64,000 nt of DNA from PMG-095 sp037200885 (GCA_037200885.1 JBBCIN010000001.1:186001-250000), one strand, 5' to 3'. Positions 1-8,991 are shown, counted from the stretch's first letter. Numbers and translations are program-made. The notes: generated by a model from the letters alone, not told the origin.

Positions 1-2
1 CA

Positions 3-233
3 GGCTCGAGCCTGCCGTTCGTCCTCTCCGTCAAGACACACTGCGACGGCGTGGACAACTTCCCATTCCTCGGGCAAGTAAACGCAGCGTCGGGCACCTG
101 GGTCCAGCTCTCAGGCGCGTTCACGGTCCCCGCGAACTGCACGGAGGTGACGCTGTTTCTGAACCAGAATGGCGGCTCGACCTTCCCGGACATGTACGTC
201 GACGACCTCTTGGCGCTGCCGGTCTTGCCCTGA
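3..233 (+). CDS. C-terminal fragment of a protein with a CBM4/9-like carbohydrate-binding module
   Basis: Only the last 76 codons are inside the window; the frame is open from base 3 and ends at a TGA at 231-233, so the start lies upstream. The visible part has the pattern of the last strands of a jelly-roll carbohydrate-binding module of the CBM4/9 type: a GTWVQLSGAFTVP segment followed by a strand (EVTLFLNQ) and the closing MYVDDL motif. Such modules usually sit at the end of secreted glycoside hydrolases or surface proteins and bind polysaccharide. The catalytic or anchoring part cannot be seen. A strong hairpin terminator follows about 35 bases after the stop, so this is the end of its transcription unit. 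Confidence 0.7.
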   Translation, partial: GSSLPFVLSVKTHCDGVDNFPFLGQVNAASGTWVQLSGAFTVPANCTEVTLFLNQNGGSTFPDMYVDDLLALPVLP

Positions 234-265
234 CGAGCGGCGCCGCGAAGCGCTAGCCCTTCCGT

Positions 266-301
266 CGCGCTCCTCTCAAAGGAGCGCGGCGGTTTGCTTT
301 G
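266..301 (+). terminator. Rho-independent terminator after the first gene
   Basis: A perfect 9-bp inverted repeat (CGCGCTCCT at 266-274, AGGAGCGCG at 280-288) with a five-base loop is followed by a T-rich stretch at 291-301. It lies 33 bases after the stop codon of the partial gene. As a bidirectional hairpin it also lies past the stop of cysS on the other strand, so it may serve both convergent genes. Confidence 0.6.
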
Positions 302-398
302 CCGGTTCGGTTGCAGCTCGAGGCGAAGACGCGAGCCAGCTGAATGTTAAGCGATCCGGCCAACCGGTACCGCTGAAGATCATCCGCCTTGCTCTCGA

Positions 399-1799
399 CT
401 AGCGCGGGCGGCGCAAAAGCGGCCCCTCGGGGCTGTCCTCGATGGCGAAACCGCGACTGGAGAGTTCGGCGCGCAGGGCGTCGGCCTTGGCAAAGTCGCG
501 GGCGGCGCGCGCGCGTTCGCGCGCTTCGAGCAGACGCAGCGATTCTGCGTCCGCTTGCACGCTGCGGTTGGTCTTCCAACTGAGGCCGAGCACACTGCCG
601 AGCTCTGCGAGCAGTCGAGCCCTCGCGCCCGTGGCCAAGCTTGCGTCGGCCAGAATGCACCAAAGGACGGCCAGCGCCCGCGGCGCATCCAGATCGTCGT
701 ACAAGGCGTCGTAAAACTGCCCTCGCCATTCGGCTTGGGCAGGCCCCGCAGCTTCAGCAGACGGATCTTCGAGGTGTTGCTCGACGAAATGGCTCAGGCG
801 TTCGAAGCCCGTCTCGGCGGCGCGCAGGGCCTCCAGGCTGAGATCGAGCGTGGAACGATAGTGCGCGGTCATGAAGTAGTAGCGAAAGGCAGCCGCGCTG
901 ACGCCGATCGCGCTCAGGTCGTCGAGGTTTGGCGCGAGGCCCGCGGATTTCGCGATCTTCGCGCCCTCCATCGTCAGCCAGGCCCCATGCATCCAATACT
1001 TCACCCAAGGTCGTACGCCGAGCGCGTGTTCGGCTTGCGCGATCTCGTTACTGTGATGGACGGCGATGTGATCGACGCCGCCGGTGTGAATCTCGAATTG
1101 GTCGCCCAAATATTTGCTGGCCATCGCGCTGCACTCGATGTGCCAGCCCGGAAAGCCTACTCCCCACGGGCTTGCCCATTCGAGTTGGCGGCGCGGCCCG
1201 GTGCTGGTCGAGAACTTCCAGAGTGCAAAGTCCGCCAGGCTCCGCTTGCCACTCTGGTTCGCCCCGACTCGGCTGTGCTCGGCGCTGGCTCGCAGCCCCG
1301 ACAATTCCCCGTAATGGGGCGCGCGACTCGCATCGAAGTACACGCCGTCGTTCGTGCGATAGCTGAAGCCGCGGGCTTCGAGCCGTTCGATCATGGCGAT
1401 CTGCTCCGGAATATGCGCGCTGGCCTTGGCCCAAACGTCTGGCGCAAGCACGGAGAGTCTCCGCAGATCCGCTTGAAAAAGCGCCGTGAACAGCTCGGTG
1501 ATGGCAAGCGCGGAGGTATTGGCCCGGCTGGCGGCGAGCTCGACTTTATCGGCGCCTTCGTCCGCATCCGAAGTCAGGTGCCCGACGTCGGTAATGTTGA
1601 TCACGTGTTTCACGGTGTAGCCCGCCGAGTTCAGCGTCCGCCTGAGCAGATCGGCGAAGACGTACGGGCGCATGTTGCCCAAATGCTGCCTGGCATACAC
1701 GGTCGGCCCACAGCTGTAGATGCCGACCGGGCGATCGCTCAGCGGTTCGAAGACTCGAACGGAACGTGACAGTGAATCATACAGTTTGAGAGGGGCCAT
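399..1799 (-). CDS. cysS: Cysteinyl-tRNA synthetase
   Basis: Class I aminoacyl-tRNA synthetase that charges tRNA-Cys with cysteine in the cytoplasm. The 466-residue length fits the family. Seen in the sequence: the CGPTVY motif with the first zinc ligand (Cys30), the HIGH-box variant HLGN at 39-42, the GWHIEC motif (Cys223), the HHSNEIAQ motif supplying the His and Glu zinc ligands (about 248-252), and KIAKS at 281-285 in the place of KMSKS. The ATG at 1799 is chosen because the synthetase homology starts there (MAPLKLYDSL); the frame stays open upstream to 1991 but that extension is Arg/Pro/Ala-rich and unlike the family. KIAKS is a slightly relaxed form of the signature. It appears to be a single-gene unit. 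Confidence 0.95.
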   Translation of the reverse strand: MAPLKLYDSLSRSVRVFEPLSDRPVGIYSCGPTVYARQHLGNMRPYVFADLLRRTLNSAGYTVKHVINITDVGHLTSDADEGADKVELAASRANTSALAITELFTALFQADLRRLSVLAPDVWAKASAHIPEQIAMIERLEARGFSYRTNDGVYFDASRAPHYGELSGLRASAEHSRVGANQSGKRSLADFALWKFSTSTGPRRQLEWASPWGVGFPGWHIECSAMASKYLGDQFEIHTGGVDHIAVHHSNEIAQAEHALGVRPWVKYWMHGAWLTMEGAKIAKSAGLAPNLDDLSAIGVSAAAFRYYFMTAHYRSTLDLSLEALRAAETGFERLSHFVEQHLEDPSAEAAGPAQAEWRGQFYDALYDDLDAPRALAVLWCILADASLATGARARLLAELGSVLGLSWKTNRSVQADAESLRLLEARERARAARDFAKADALRAELSSRGFAIEDSPEGPLLRRPR

Positions 1800-2248
1800 C
1801 GTTTGCTCCGGCAATGACCAATGTCGACAGGTCTTCGCGGGCGAACCCGCTTCGGAACGCCCAGGGGGTGAAGGCCCGCAGGCGCAGGGTGGAACGCGGC
1901 GCGTAGCCGCAGACCTACTAAGCCGCTCGAACTGCCGAGCGACAACAACCGCAGCTCGCGTTCGCAAAAAGCGAGGCGGACGCGGGATCACTCGACGCGG
2001 ACGGGGACGACATCACGCGGCGAGGCTGTCACGGCCTTCGAAGTTCGTCAAACCCCTTAGAGGGCCTGGTCTTCGACATTGAAACTTCGTTAACTGCGGC
2101 CGCCAGGATCTCGCTTCGAATGCGATCTGACGATGTCTGGAAAGCCTTGGCGATGTCTCCGGAAGAGTCCACGCGTATCGATCTCGAAACGATGATTGCG
2201 TTGTGCGAAAAACTCCGCTAACTGGAAATTCACTGGAGAGCTTACTCA
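1800..2248. other. Intergenic region, 449 bases, upstream of cysS and the envelope operon
   Basis: This stretch separates the divergent cysS gene and the operon starting at 2249, so promoters for both must lie here, but I cannot pick convincing -35/-10 pairs. The first ~200 bases continue the open frame upstream of cysS and look non-coding. A small open frame at 2120-2221 is listed separately. A ribosome-binding site (GGAGAG) lies just before 2249. Confidence 0.5.
2120..2221 (+). CDS. Possible 33-residue small protein
   Basis: An ATG at 2120 opens a 33-codon frame ending in TAA. The predicted product is hydrophilic and helix-prone (it contains ALAMSPEESTRIDLETMIAL), with no signal peptide or membrane helix. 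The frame is also open for some distance upstream without a start codon, so it could equally be the tail of a decayed gene. There is no clear ribosome-binding site before the ATG. It ends 27 bases before the start of the next gene. I do not recognise a family, and it may be noise. Confidence 0.2.
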   Translation: MRSDDVWKALAMSPEESTRIDLETMIALCEKLR

Positions 2249-3052
2249 ATGTCGTTCGGGCGGGCGAAATACATAGGACTGGCAGTCGCGTGGGCGAGAG
2301 CGTTCGCGTTGTGCCCTGACGCGAATGCCGCGGAAACGACGGAGCCCGCAGCTCCGGCTCCGAGCACTCCGAGCACTCCGAGCGGAGTCAAGTCGGTCGA
2401 AGACGTCGCCAATCAGCGCGGGTTTCTCTTTTACCCGTCCGCGCCTCCTGCCGGTAAAATGCGATTTGCGCTCGGCGCCACCTACGACGCGATTGACCCC
2501 TCCGTGATGTACGGCATGTCCATCCGCTTCCCGCAGATCGCGCTGGATTTTCAGGACTCCCTGGGCAAGGGCTTTCTGTTCAAGGCCCATATCAACTCGA
2601 TGCTGATCACCAATGAGATCTTGGTCGGCGTGGGTTACAATTGGCATGGCGCTGGGCCTTGGTCGGTGGGCGCAGCGGTGAACGCGGGCATGTTTTTGGG
2701 CAAACTCGGGGGCTTCGGCTTCGACGCGTTGACCATCGGCGCTGAATACCGGCCCGAGCTGACGGTCGGTTACTCACTCGGTGATATCGCGCTCTCGCTC
2801 CGCGGCTCGCTGATCCTGATTGGCCCCGAGCGAGCCCGGGTGGGGGAGCTCTGGGGCGGCTTCGATAACCCGAATCTGTTCACCGGTCACAGCGAGATCC
2901 TGTACGTGGAGAACACGACGCGCAGCGGCTCCGTCTGGTACTTTGGTGCGGGAGCGATGACGACGCGAGCTCACTACGCCTTCTGGGTCTTGTTCCCTGA
3001 TTCTCCGGGCCTTTACACCTACCCTCGCTTGGTGGCGGGCTATGAATACTAA
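2249..3052 (+). CDS. Exported beta-barrel-type envelope protein
   Basis: 267 residues. The N-terminus has a signal-peptide-like stretch ending near ANAAE (about residues 8-28), then a short Pro/Ala/Thr linker with a nine-base DNA repeat (STPSTPS). The rest alternates polar and hydrophobic residues with many Gly and aromatic residues and ends in YEY, the aromatic C-terminus typical of outer-membrane barrels. No catalytic motif is seen. It is the first gene of a three-gene operon: the next gene overlaps its end by 11 bases. The likely role is structural or a porin-like barrel; the substrate is unknown. Confidence 0.75.
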   Translation: MSFGRAKYIGLAVAWARAFALCPDANAAETTEPAAPAPSTPSTPSGVKSVEDVANQRGFLFYPSAPPAGKMRFALGATYDAIDPSVMYGMSIRFPQIALDFQDSLGKGFLFKAHINSMLITNEILVGVGYNWHGAGPWSVGAAVNAGMFLGKLGGFGFDALTIGAEYRPELTVGYSLGDIALSLRGSLILIGPERARVGELWGGFDNPNLFTGHSEILYVENTTRSGSVWYFGAGAMTTRAHYAFWVLFPDSPGLYTYPRLVAGYEY

Positions 3053-4373
3053 GATATTGGCATTCGCTTTGGCGATCGGCGCGCCGTTCCTCCTCGCGGA
3101 CTGCGAAGAGGCGATCGAAGTATCGATCCCCGGGTTCCCTGACGGTGGTTTGTTGCGCACCGGTACTGCGCTCAAACGCGAACAGCTCCAGACTGGTTTC
3201 GAGGGCATGTTCAGCGTCAGCAAGGGCAGCGAGCTGCTTGGTGACCAGGCATCCGTGATCACGAAGCCTGGCACTGTCTCCATACTCACGAATAAGAATG
3301 CCGGGTTCGCCGTGCTTGGTGCGGCCTGCTTGGCCGATCAGCGCGTGGTCATCGAAGGCTACTGGCAATATCCGACCCGTTCGGACACGGGCCTGGTGCG
3401 CTTGTTCGTCGATCCTCCGGAAGTGGCGCAAGCGCTTTGCAACGGGGAAACGCCGGCTCCGGATACCAGCTTCACCCTCACTGGCAGCTACGGCGACAAC
3501 AACGACATCCCAACCAAGCCCCTAGTGCTCCGTTGGTCAAAGGTGCTGAAAGACTGGCGTGGTCACTTTTACACGGTGGCTCACCACGGCGCCTGTGAAG
3601 CCACCGATCACTGCGGCGTGAGCCCCAACAGTATCGAGTCGATTCGCCTGGCCGAACGCATCGGATCGAATGCCGCCGAGCTGGATGTTCGCGTGACGCG
3701 CGATGGGATCCCGATCTTGTTTCACGATCCCAGCTTCTCGTCTTCGCTCGTGCGCGGTCTGTTTTGCAATGGCCAGGTCAACCAGCTTTCGCTCGCGGAA
3801 ATGCGTGGCAGCTGCCTGATGCGTTACGGCGAACAGATCCCCACGTTGCACGCGGCCCTCGACATGATGGTCAACGAGACCGAGCTCGAGGGCGTCTACC
3901 TCGACGAGAAAACCCCTGAAGGCGTGTTGCCCTCTGCCCGCCTGGTCGCGCAGCTGAACGCGGACCTGGCTAACCGCACCGACGGTCGGAAATTCGGCGC
4001 TTTAATCGGCATCCCCAACGACGACGTGCTCGAAGCCTGGCACTCGGCGAAGACGACACTGACCGCGGAGGGCATCGAGATCCCGAAGTGCCTGCTCGAG
4101 TACGATTCCGACAAGGTGATTGACGAACACTGCGTCGCCTGGGGGCCGACTTGGACCGAGGGCCCGCAGCCCGACAACGTGCAAAAGCTGCGCGATCATG
4201 GCATTGGGACGATCTTCTGGACCATCAACGAGAGCGAGTTCATCGAGGGGTTCTTGACCACGTCGAAGCCGAACGGGATCATCTCCGCGCGCGCTGCGCT
4301 GCTGTTCCAGACTTATCAACTGATTGGCACCGTGCCTGATCCGCTCGTCTCGCCTGACGGAGGCCAGCAGTGA
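3042..4373 (+). CDS. Glycerophosphodiester phosphodiesterase-like lipoprotein
   Basis: 443 residues. A short signal peptide leads to a possible lipidation Cys21 (LLADC; Asp at -1 is unusual, so secretion without lipid is possible). Residues ~25-165 form an N-terminal region I do not recognise. A GDPD domain starts at HHG (181-183) and continues with ELDVRVTRDG (213-222) and the FHD motif (227-229), then PTLHAALD and YLDEKT. GDPD enzymes hydrolyse glycerophosphodiesters using a metal held by Glu/Asp and a catalytic His pair. Here the usual HRG is HHG, and the usual PENT Glu is Asn (SPNS), so activity is uncertain. It overlaps its neighbours by 11 and 4 bases, implying one mRNA with the flanking barrel genes. 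Confidence 0.8.
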   Translation: MNTKILAFALAIGAPFLLADCEEAIEVSIPGFPDGGLLRTGTALKREQLQTGFEGMFSVSKGSELLGDQASVITKPGTVSILTNKNAGFAVLGAACLADQRVVIEGYWQYPTRSDTGLVRLFVDPPEVAQALCNGETPAPDTSFTLTGSYGDNNDIPTKPLVLRWSKVLKDWRGHFYTVAHHGACEATDHCGVSPNSIESIRLAERIGSNAAELDVRVTRDGIPILFHDPSFSSSLVRGLFCNGQVNQLSLAEMRGSCLMRYGEQIPTLHAALDMMVNETELEGVYLDEKTPEGVLPSARLVAQLNADLANRTDGRKFGALIGIPNDDVLEAWHSAKTTLTAEGIEIPKCLLEYDSDKVIDEHCVAWGPTWTEGPQPDNVQKLRDHGIGTIFWTINESEFIEGFLTTSKPNGIISARAALLFQTYQLIGTVPDPLVSPDGGQQ

Positions 4374-5110
4374 AGCACGCAGCCTATCTCTTGGCGCTGG
4401 CGCCTCTTCTCGCGGTGGCTCCCGCTCTGGCACAGGATCAAGTGGCGCCTGCTCCCGTCGCGCCCACTGCCGCTCCCACTGAGCCCGCTCCAGTTGTCGC
4501 TGAGCCGGCTCCTGTTGAGCCCGTTCCCGCCGCTCCCGTCCCTGTTGCTCCGGCTGCAGTAGCCCCCGCCGCACCTGCGCCCGAACCCTCGTCGCTCGAG
4601 CTCTTCGGTACGCTCGCGCTCAGCATCACGGACGGCGAGCCGGCGAATCCGGGGTTGACCAATTCATTTCGACGAGTCGGGGCCTACGGTGAGGCCGGCG
4701 TTGCTTATCGCTCGAAGTATTTTTTGGATCCGTTTGCTTCGGTTGGCTACGGCACTCTGGCATCCGGCGACACGACGTTGCCTGACGATCCAGACTATGG
4801 TCCCGGCGGCACGCTGCATCAGCACCTCGGCATGTGGCTGATTTCGCCCGGGGTCACGACCGAGATCTGGCGCATCCGCTTGCGCTTGGGGATCGGCCTC
4901 GGCATCGTCAAAGAGAGCAATCGCTTTCAGGGGCAGAACAACACGGCGACTCAGCTGCCGCTCGCGTGGCAAGCCGGTCTCGGTTTCAACTTCTACAAGG
5001 TCCCGCGCTTTCGCCTCGATGCGGAGGCTCGCTTCATCCAAGCCAAGGGCGCGGATGTGACCTTTTGGGCACTTGGCATCACCGGCCGTGGGGATTTGAT
5101 CACGTTTTAG
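4370..5110 (+). CDS. Outer-membrane beta-barrel protein with Pro/Ala-rich linker
   Basis: 246 residues. A GTG start overlaps the stop of the GDPD gene (GTGA) and has a strong GGAGG site a few bases upstream. A signal peptide ends at ALAQ (about residue 22), followed by ~50 residues of APV/PAP low-complexity linker that could span peptidoglycan. Residues ~80-246 form an amphipathic strand pattern (GEAGVAYRSK, LRLGIGLGI, WALGITGRGD) and the protein ends in Phe, as in many outer-membrane barrels. It is the third gene of the operon from 2249. No specific substrate is indicated. Confidence 0.75.
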   Translation: MKHAAYLLALAPLLAVAPALAQDQVAPAPVAPTAAPTEPAPVVAEPAPVEPVPAAPVPVAPAAVAPAAPAPEPSSLELFGTLALSITDGEPANPGLTNSFRRVGAYGEAGVAYRSKYFLDPFASVGYGTLASGDTTLPDDPDYGPGGTLHQHLGMWLISPGVTTEIWRIRLRLGIGLGIVKESNRFQGQNNTATQLPLAWQAGLGFNFYKVPRFRLDAEARFIQAKGADVTFWALGITGRGDLITF

Positions 5111-5129
5111 TCCGCCGCGCCGAGCGAAG

Positions 5130-6185
5130 TCAGTCGCCGTCGACAGAGCTGAACGTCAATGTCACTCCCAGCGTGCTGGCGAGCTCGGTCCTGAGCGCTC
5201 GCTCGAGTTTCTTCACGGTGGCCGCAGCGGCGTCCAGCGCCGCCGGGTCGCGTTGCGCCGCTTCTTCGAGCGGCACTCCCAAGTTGGAAACCGCCGCGAT
5301 CGCTTGGCTGAAAGCCGCGCGGAGCCCATCGTCCGCGCTGACTGACACCGCGTTGACGAGCTCACTGAGCCCGCGCCCCACGCCGAGGTAAAGCTCTTCG
5401 GTAGCGCGCAGGTACGTGAGCGCAACTTGTTGCGACATCCGGCTGCTGCCGCCCTCGACGACGGTCGGTCTGAGCAGCCCGCTTTTGGTCAGATTCGAGA
5501 TGCGGGCGAGGCGGCTCGCGGATACATGCTCGACCGCATAGACCAGGTGTCCGACGAGCTGATTCAGGCTGTCCTGCCCGCCATCGGCAAACTTGTCCGC
5601 GTACGCTTGGCCGTTCCCGAGGGAGCGAGCTGCCTTATCTGCATAGAGCGACACGTTGACCGCGAGCGACCGCGCCAAGCGCGCTCGTCGTTCGCCAGCT
5701 GGGCCTGAGAACCCGGCCGCGATCTGATCGTCCGCGGCCCCGAAATAGAGCAGGTATTCGAGAGCGAAGAGCCCTCGACGGTCCACGCCCATCGCGTCGA
5801 TGCTCGGTTCATCGATGACTTGCGTGCTCTGCACCAGCGCCTCGATGGCGCCGGTTCGTACCGGCCAGAACATGGCCCGTAGGAGGCTGTTCGTGTCCAT
5901 GATTGGACCGTTGCGGAAGACGTCCGCTCGTTTCCAGCTCAGTAGTGAGCGCCGCCATTGGTCTCGGGCTGCGCGCAGCGTCGTGACCGTGGGCTCAGCG
6001 GCCAGGTGTGCGATTTCGCCGTTTAGGCGCCTGCTATTCTCGGCGATGGCCGCCGTGTTCGGCACGACCACTTGCTCGACCAGCGCGCGCAAGACCTCTG
6101 CTCTCACCCCGCCCCTGCCGCACCCGGGAAACAGACCGACGGTGCTGGCCAGCAAGGCGTGGTGAATGAAAGCTCGCCGTTGCAT
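5130..6185 (-). CDS. Imelysin-family (peptidase M75-like) lipoprotein with a degenerate GxHxxE motif
   Basis: 351 residues, starting at the ATG at 6185, five bases after the stop of the upstream gene. The N-terminus is a lipoprotein-type signal with Cys22 (FPGC). The body is all-helical, as in imelysins, which are exported proteins tied to iron uptake. The family motif GxHxxE appears as GLFALE (138-143), so the conserved His is Phe. This copy may therefore have lost the metal or ligand site, or be specialised. It is the last gene of a three-gene operon with a di-haem oxidoreductase and a second, canonical imelysin. Confidence 0.85.
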   Translation of the reverse strand: MQRRAFIHHALLASTVGLFPGCGRGGVRAEVLRALVEQVVVPNTAAIAENSRRLNGEIAHLAAEPTVTTLRAARDQWRRSLLSWKRADVFRNGPIMDTNSLLRAMFWPVRTGAIEALVQSTQVIDEPSIDAMGVDRRGLFALEYLLYFGAADDQIAAGFSGPAGERRARLARSLAVNVSLYADKAARSLGNGQAYADKFADGGQDSLNQLVGHLVYAVEHVSASRLARISNLTKSGLLRPTVVEGGSSRMSQQVALTYLRATEELYLGVGRGLSELVNAVSVSADDGLRAAFSQAIAAVSNLGVPLEEAAQRDPAALDAAAATVKKLERALRTELASTLGVTLTFSSVDGD

Positions 6186-6190
6186 GTTTA

Positions 6191-7597
6191 TCACAAGGAC
6201 AGCAGAAAAGAGAGCAGCGCGGCTCGGTCTGCGTGGGGCAGGCGGGTAAATTTCAGGCGCGCGCCACTCGCTTCGCCGTCGTGCCACAGGATCGCCTCGC
6301 TCAGGTTTCTAGCGCGGCCGTCGTGCAGAAAGAACGTGTGGTCATTGACCTTGCTCACCAAGCCGATGCCCCAAAGCGGCGCGGTTCGCCACTCTCGAGC
6401 GCTTGCCTCGAACGTCGGCCGCGCATCACTCAGTCCGTCGCCCATGTCGTGGAGCAACAGATCGGTGTAGGGGTGAATGGTTTGACCGCCCAAACCAACC
6501 AGATCAGTCACCGGCACGGTCTTCCAGTTCGCGACGTGACATGCCGCGCAGCCTACGACACGAAACAGTTCCTCACCGGCGATCACCGTCGGATCGCTTT
6601 GGTTGCGCCGTGCAGGGACTGCGAGTGAGCGAGCATAGAGGCTCACGCTCCTCAGGATGTCGTCGCGGACTTCGGGCGATCCGCCACTCGGCTGCTGGGC
6701 AGCTGCCGTCTCGAGCGGCGTATGGTTTTCGCCCGAAAACAGCGAGGAAGTGATGCCCATGTCGCCCAGGAAGGCGACCGCGGCCTGCTGCCGCACGCTG
6801 GGTTGTTCAGCCTTCCAGCCGAAGCGGCCGAGAGCCTGGGTTTTCGCCGAAGCATCCCATACCCGGTTCGCGCGTCCGGAGATGCCGTCGTGATTTCGGT
6901 CATCGGGGTCGGCGAGCGCGAGCAAGTCTCGTTCGTCAATCGCTTCCAGTAGGCCGAGTCCGGGCATGATGGGTGCGACGCGCGGTGAGATCATCAACCC
7001 GCTATCGACCGGGCCGTAGCCCAGGTGTTCGAGCCGATAACGCGGCAGGCGCAACGACGCCGTTTCGCCATCGCTGAGCAAGACCTGCGTCTCTTGGTAA
7101 TCGATCACCACGTCCGCCTCGCGCGGCACGCCGGTGAGCGCGCTGCCTTGGATTTGGTCTCCGTACACAGGATCGCCGACGGGTTCGCCGTGCGGTCCGC
7201 GGCCGGGGATGCTGATGCGAACGAGCATCGTGCTGATCGGCTCGCCGGCGTCCGGTGGGCGACTCCGACCGTCCTTGAAGTGGCACGAAGAGCACGACCG
7301 CGCGTTGAACAGCGGACCGAGACCATCTCGTGATTCGGCAGAGGCAGGCGCGCTCACCCAATTGAGATTGAAGTACGAGTTGCCCACGAAGAACGCCGCA
7401 CGCTGTTCTGCGCGCAGGCTCGGGATCGGAAAAGTGAACGCATTGCGCGTCGAATCGAAGACAGTGGCGGTTCCCGCGGCCAGCACCTCCACCCGCGGCG
7501 CGTTCAGCAAGTCACAGGCGAATCCGCTCGTGCCTGCGATCACAGAAGCCAGCGCCCAGGCGTACCTGTCGTGGACTCGTCGACCCTTGGTCGTCAC
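6191..7597 (-). CDS. Di-haem oxidoreductase (DUF1111 family)
   Basis: 468 residues, GTG start overlapping the upstream stop by four bases. Two c-type haem motifs are visible, CSSCH (102-106) and CAACH (350-354), together with family features such as PLFNARSCSSCHFKDGR, DGISGRANRVWD and LGRFGWKAEQPSV. These DUF1111 proteins ('thiol oxidoreductases' in older annotation) are periplasmic di-haem proteins related to cytochrome c peroxidases and are typically encoded between imelysin genes. A short N-terminal signal ending near the Cys in FACD may anchor it as a lipoprotein. The context suggests a redox step in periplasmic iron handling. The physiological substrate is not known. Confidence 0.9.
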   Translation of the reverse strand: MTTKGRRVHDRYAWALASVIAGTSGFACDLLNAPRVEVLAAGTATVFDSTRNAFTFPIPSLRAEQRAAFFVGNSYFNLNWVSAPASAESRDGLGPLFNARSCSSCHFKDGRSRPPDAGEPISTMLVRISIPGRGPHGEPVGDPVYGDQIQGSALTGVPREADVVIDYQETQVLLSDGETASLRLPRYRLEHLGYGPVDSGLMISPRVAPIMPGLGLLEAIDERDLLALADPDDRNHDGISGRANRVWDASAKTQALGRFGWKAEQPSVRQQAAVAFLGDMGITSSLFSGENHTPLETAAAQQPSGGSPEVRDDILRSVSLYARSLAVPARRNQSDPTVIAGEELFRVVGCAACHVANWKTVPVTDLVGLGGQTIHPYTDLLLHDMGDGLSDARPTFEASAREWRTAPLWGIGLVSKVNDHTFFLHDGRARNLSEAILWHDGEASGARLKFTRLPHADRAALLSFLLSL

Positions 7598-8838
7598 GGT
7601 CCTTTGACCTCACTCAACGAAAGGCTGACCCCGAGCGTTGCCGCCGCGCTCGCGAGCGTTGCCGCCTGGGCCTGAAGCGCTTTGATCGCGCGCAGGATGC
7701 CCTGTCGCCCCGGTGCTGCGTCGCTGCCGAGGATCGCTTGATCGAAAGGCGCTGGTATCGCGCGGGCCGCGGCCACGCTGGCGGCCAATTCTCCCTCGAG
7801 ACGCTTTGCCATGGCCGAGTCGCGGCGGGCGAGCAGGTCGCACAAGCCCGGTCCGCTCGTCTCGCTGCCGTCCAGTCGCCGGTGGCGCCCAAGACACACG
7901 TTCTCTACTCCCAGGGCGTCGTACACGATGTCGTTGTGCGTGTTGTCACTGAAACACGAGTGTTCGTTGCCTTGCTCTTTCGTTTCGTACGCGACGGTGA
8001 GGCGCTCACCGGAGAGTTCGGGACCGCTGAGGGTGCCCATGCCCTTGATCACTAGCCCGAGCGCGTCACGCGGCGGCAGCGCCAGAAATCTCGCGCGATA
8101 GTTGTCTTGGTTGGGCGCCCAGGCCGTCGCGACCTGCGCGAGGTGTTGGGCCAGCAGCTCGCTAGCAAGCTTCAAGTACGTTGCGCGACGCTGCGCATCC
8201 GGTCGGCCCAGGGTGACGTAGTCTTCGTACGATCGATCACCTGGCCCGTCGGCGCGCGTGTCGCGTCCCCAGAGCAGGTACTCGACGACGTGGAAGCCGG
8301 TGCTGACGTTGGTCTCCCCCTCCTTCTCATTCAGGGTCAACAGCAACGGACCGCTCAGCTCCGGATACGCGGCAGAATTCTCGACGATACCGACTCTGTT
8401 CGCGGACGCGGCGGAATCCACGTAGTTTTCGTCGATCGGCCAAGTATTGACGAAGCCTTCGACGCGGTCGATCGGACCATCGTAGAAGCGGAATGTCTCG
8501 GTTTGCAGGTACGGCGTGCGCGCGTTCAGCCATGCCAGCCGAGCGGCTGCTAACCGAGCGGGCGATGGTTGCGCCAGCAAATCCGCGACTGCGCCGACGA
8601 GGCGATTGGCGGCTTCGGTCGCGTCGGAGTAGCCCTCGAATGCAATCTCGGCGTAGCGCTGCAGCGTTTCGAGCTCGAATGCGCGGTCCTCTCCTCGCTC
8701 ACTGCGATCCGGCTTCCAGTGACAGCCTGCTCCCGCTCCCGTGACGAACAGCAGCGCCGCTAGGGTGAACGCTGCGCCAGAAGGAGAGCGACCGGCACGC
8801 TCGAGCTTGCTTGTTCGCGCTGCTATTGGGGGCGGCAT
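7594..8838 (-). CDS. Imelysin-family (IrpA-like) lipoprotein
   Basis: 414 residues. The signal peptide ends in a good lipobox with Cys39 (AGAGC). The canonical imelysin motif GFHVVE is at 181-186 (followed by YLLWG), and the IrpA-type HSCFSDNTHNDI segment is present near residues 290-302. Imelysin proteins are iron-regulated exported proteins that probably bind iron or haem compounds; older reports of proteolysis are disputed. It is the first gene of the cassette, overlapping the di-haem gene by four bases. Fur-type control would be expected, but I see no clear Fur box in the ~150 bases upstream. Confidence 0.9.
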   Translation of the reverse strand: MPPPIAARTSKLERAGRSPSGAAFTLAALLFVTGAGAGCHWKPDRSERGEDRAFELETLQRYAEIAFEGYSDATEAANRLVGAVADLLAQPSPARLAAARLAWLNARTPYLQTETFRFYDGPIDRVEGFVNTWPIDENYVDSAASANRVGIVENSAAYPELSGPLLLTLNEKEGETNVSTGFHVVEYLLWGRDTRADGPGDRSYEDYVTLGRPDAQRRATYLKLASELLAQHLAQVATAWAPNQDNYRARFLALPPRDALGLVIKGMGTLSGPELSGERLTVAYETKEQGNEHSCFSDNTHNDIVYDALGVENVCLGRHRRLDGSETSGPGLCDLLARRDSAMAKRLEGELAASVAAARAIPAPFDQAILGSDAAPGRQGILRAIKALQAQAATLASAAATLGVSLSLSEVKGP

Positions 8839-8991
8839 CTGGGAGTGACGGCGTTACTTTTCTAGTGCGGCGCGCGACTCGCCTGGACGAGCGAGCTTGG
8901 GCAAGTGGATGATACCGCCATGGGCGAAATGGGGGCGAAAACACGCCAAACGAGCCGCGCTGGCCCGCGTTTTTGCCCGTGGATCCGGGCG

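Noticed and set aside
555..1769. 404-codon open frame on the plus strand opposite cysS
   Set aside because: It is antisense to a clear cysteinyl-tRNA synthetase and has no family-like motif; long antisense frames are expected at high G+C.
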